From: Bacteroidota bacterium
GTDB taxonomy: Bacteria; Bacteroidota; Bacteroidia; Bacteroidales; Prolixibacteraceae
Assembly: GCA_013203755.1 (NCBI GenBank)
Contig: JABMPI010000277.1
Span: 1 to 6,493, forward strand
Reading direction: 5' to 3'
DNA: 6,493 nt
Both the position numbers and the translations under genes were made by a program. The first letter of the stretch is position 1, and the number at the start of each line of letters is the position of its first letter. Under the pieces are notes generated by a model. That model made no database searches and was not told the origin of the DNA. It saw only the letters and a list, made by a program, of their open reading frames with translations. Of this stretch, positions 5,834-6,493 are shown piece after piece.

Positions 5834-6493
5834 TTACAATCCTCTTTCTGGTTTATGATGAAATCCAAAACCTGTATTTCCTTTTACATCGCCTGCATCT
5901 TCCAACATTTCCAGCGCCTCTTCGCGGTGAGCCGGTGGAATTACATAACGCTCTTTTACAGTAGGCAGCGATGTTAAGCGATAAATAGCATCGGCTGTTT
6001 CGCGGTCGACACCCACCTCTTTTAGTATTGTTTCCAGTTTCTCTTTACTTTGGTCGCCAACTGTTTCGTCGCGACGGTACCAGCGAACTGCCATTAATTT
6101 TTTTAGTACAGTTTTTATCGTTTCTTCATTTCCGGCTGAAAACAGACTTGCCATATAAGAAATTGGCAACCTTGTAGTTTCTATTCCACCAAAAAGTTCT
6201 TCGGCTGAATTGTGGTAATTACCATCTTCAACTTTTCCCATTGTTGGTAATAGTGGCGGCACATAAAACAGATTTGGAACCGTTCTGAATTCTGGGTGCA
6301 ACGGCAAAGCCAGCCCCCACTCTTTCACAAATTTATACACCGGAGATTTTTGCGCAGCTTCCAGCGTATCGTCAGAAATTCCGTTGGCTTTGGCGGCTTT
6401 TATTACTGCCGGACTGTTTGGGTCGAGGTAAATTTCCATTTGATTGGCAACCAAATCTGCCTCATCGGAAATAGCAACTGTTTTAATTAAATC
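5834..6493 (-). CDS. narH: Respiratory nitrate reductase beta subunit, C-terminal part (cut by window edge)
   Basis: This is the last 219 codons of NarH, the iron-sulfur subunit that relays electrons from the NarI haems to the NarG molybdenum site. The frame is open to the window's right edge and has no plausible start, so the gene continues outside (E. coli NarH is about 512 residues). Diagnostic C-terminal motifs, numbered from the edge, are EAAQKSPVYK (45-54), LALPLHPEFRTVP (61-73), YVPPLLP (77-83), LKKLMAVRWYRRDETV (about 137-152) and YVIPPAHREEA (about 194-204). All closely match E. coli NarH. The fragment contains no cysteine, as expected because the Fe-S ligands lie further upstream. 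It ends GFGFHHKPERGL, shorter than the E. coli tail. Its TAA is followed at once by the narJ ATG, implying translational coupling. Confidence 0.96.
   Translation of the reverse strand, partial: DLIKTVAISDEADLVANQMEIYLDPNSPAVIKAAKANGISDDTLEAAQKSPVYKFVKEWGLALPLHPEFRTVPNLFYVPPLLPTMGKVEDGNYHNSAEELFGGIETTRLPISYMASLFSAGNEETIKTVLKKLMAVRWYRRDETVGDQSKEKLETILKEVGVDRETADAIYRLTSLPTVKERYVIPPAHREEALEMLEDAGDVKGNTGFGFHHKPERGL
5840..5845 (-). promoter_or_regulatory. narJ ribosome-binding site inside the narH 3' end
   Basis: On the minus strand AGAGGA lies 6 bp before the narJ ATG (5833-5831), within the codons for the last residues of NarH (E-R-G-L-stop). Spacing and sequence are good for a Shine-Dalgarno interaction. 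With the directly abutting stop and start (TAAATG), this points to coupled translation of narH and narJ. Confidence 0.6.

Noticed and set aside
6452..6454. TTG at 6454 as a start codon for the narH-like frame
   Set aside because: The frame stays open to the window edge and the encoded protein is the C-terminal part of a much longer subunit, so this is an internal leucine codon.

Overview
The window most likely comes from the chromosome of a facultatively anaerobic Bacteroidota bacterium. The DNA is AT-rich, and most starts are preceded by A/T-rich leaders without a strong Shine-Dalgarno site. Several exported proteins have signal peptides ending in the Bacteroidota-like 'KAQ' or 'SAQ'. The class-level assignment is an inference from style and protein families; no rRNA or other marker gene is present.

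Left part (+ strand, 42-4215): four genes whose products all carry export signals. They are a small cupin-domain lipoprotein, a periplasmic AhpD-like carboxymuconolactone decarboxylase (CMD) family protein, and two tandem PQQ-type beta-propeller proteins of 437 and 502 codons. A strong intrinsic terminator after the CMD gene separates the first two genes from the propeller pair. The second propeller carries an inserted pair of EF-hand-like calcium loops. The cupin and CMD genes are separated by a large imperfect inverted repeat.

Middle (4216-4488): a 273-bp convergent intergenic region with a stable GC-rich hairpin just after the second propeller gene. It is followed by a roughly 160-bp element with 21-bp imperfect terminal inverted repeats and a candidate TTA target duplication, which looks like a miniature, non-autonomous transposable element (MITE). 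The element ends about 10 bp from the narI stop codon.

Right part (- strand, 6493-4489): the 3' end of narH, then narJ and narI, the distal genes of a membrane-bound respiratory nitrate reductase operon (narGHJI order). The narH stop abuts the narJ start, and narJ and narI overlap by 8 bp, so translation is probably coupled. NarI keeps all four haem-ligating histidines and NarH keeps the characteristic C-terminal motifs. The host therefore probably respires nitrate with quinol as electron donor. narG and most of narH lie beyond the right edge.

Nothing proves a functional link between the exported genes and the nitrate reductase. They converge, so they are separate transcription units. I see no CRISPR array, tRNA, rRNA or phage gene. 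The most unusual items are the MITE-like element, the EF-hand insertion in a beta-propeller, the large inverted repeat at 528-602, and the pairing of an exported CMD protein with a cupin lipoprotein.
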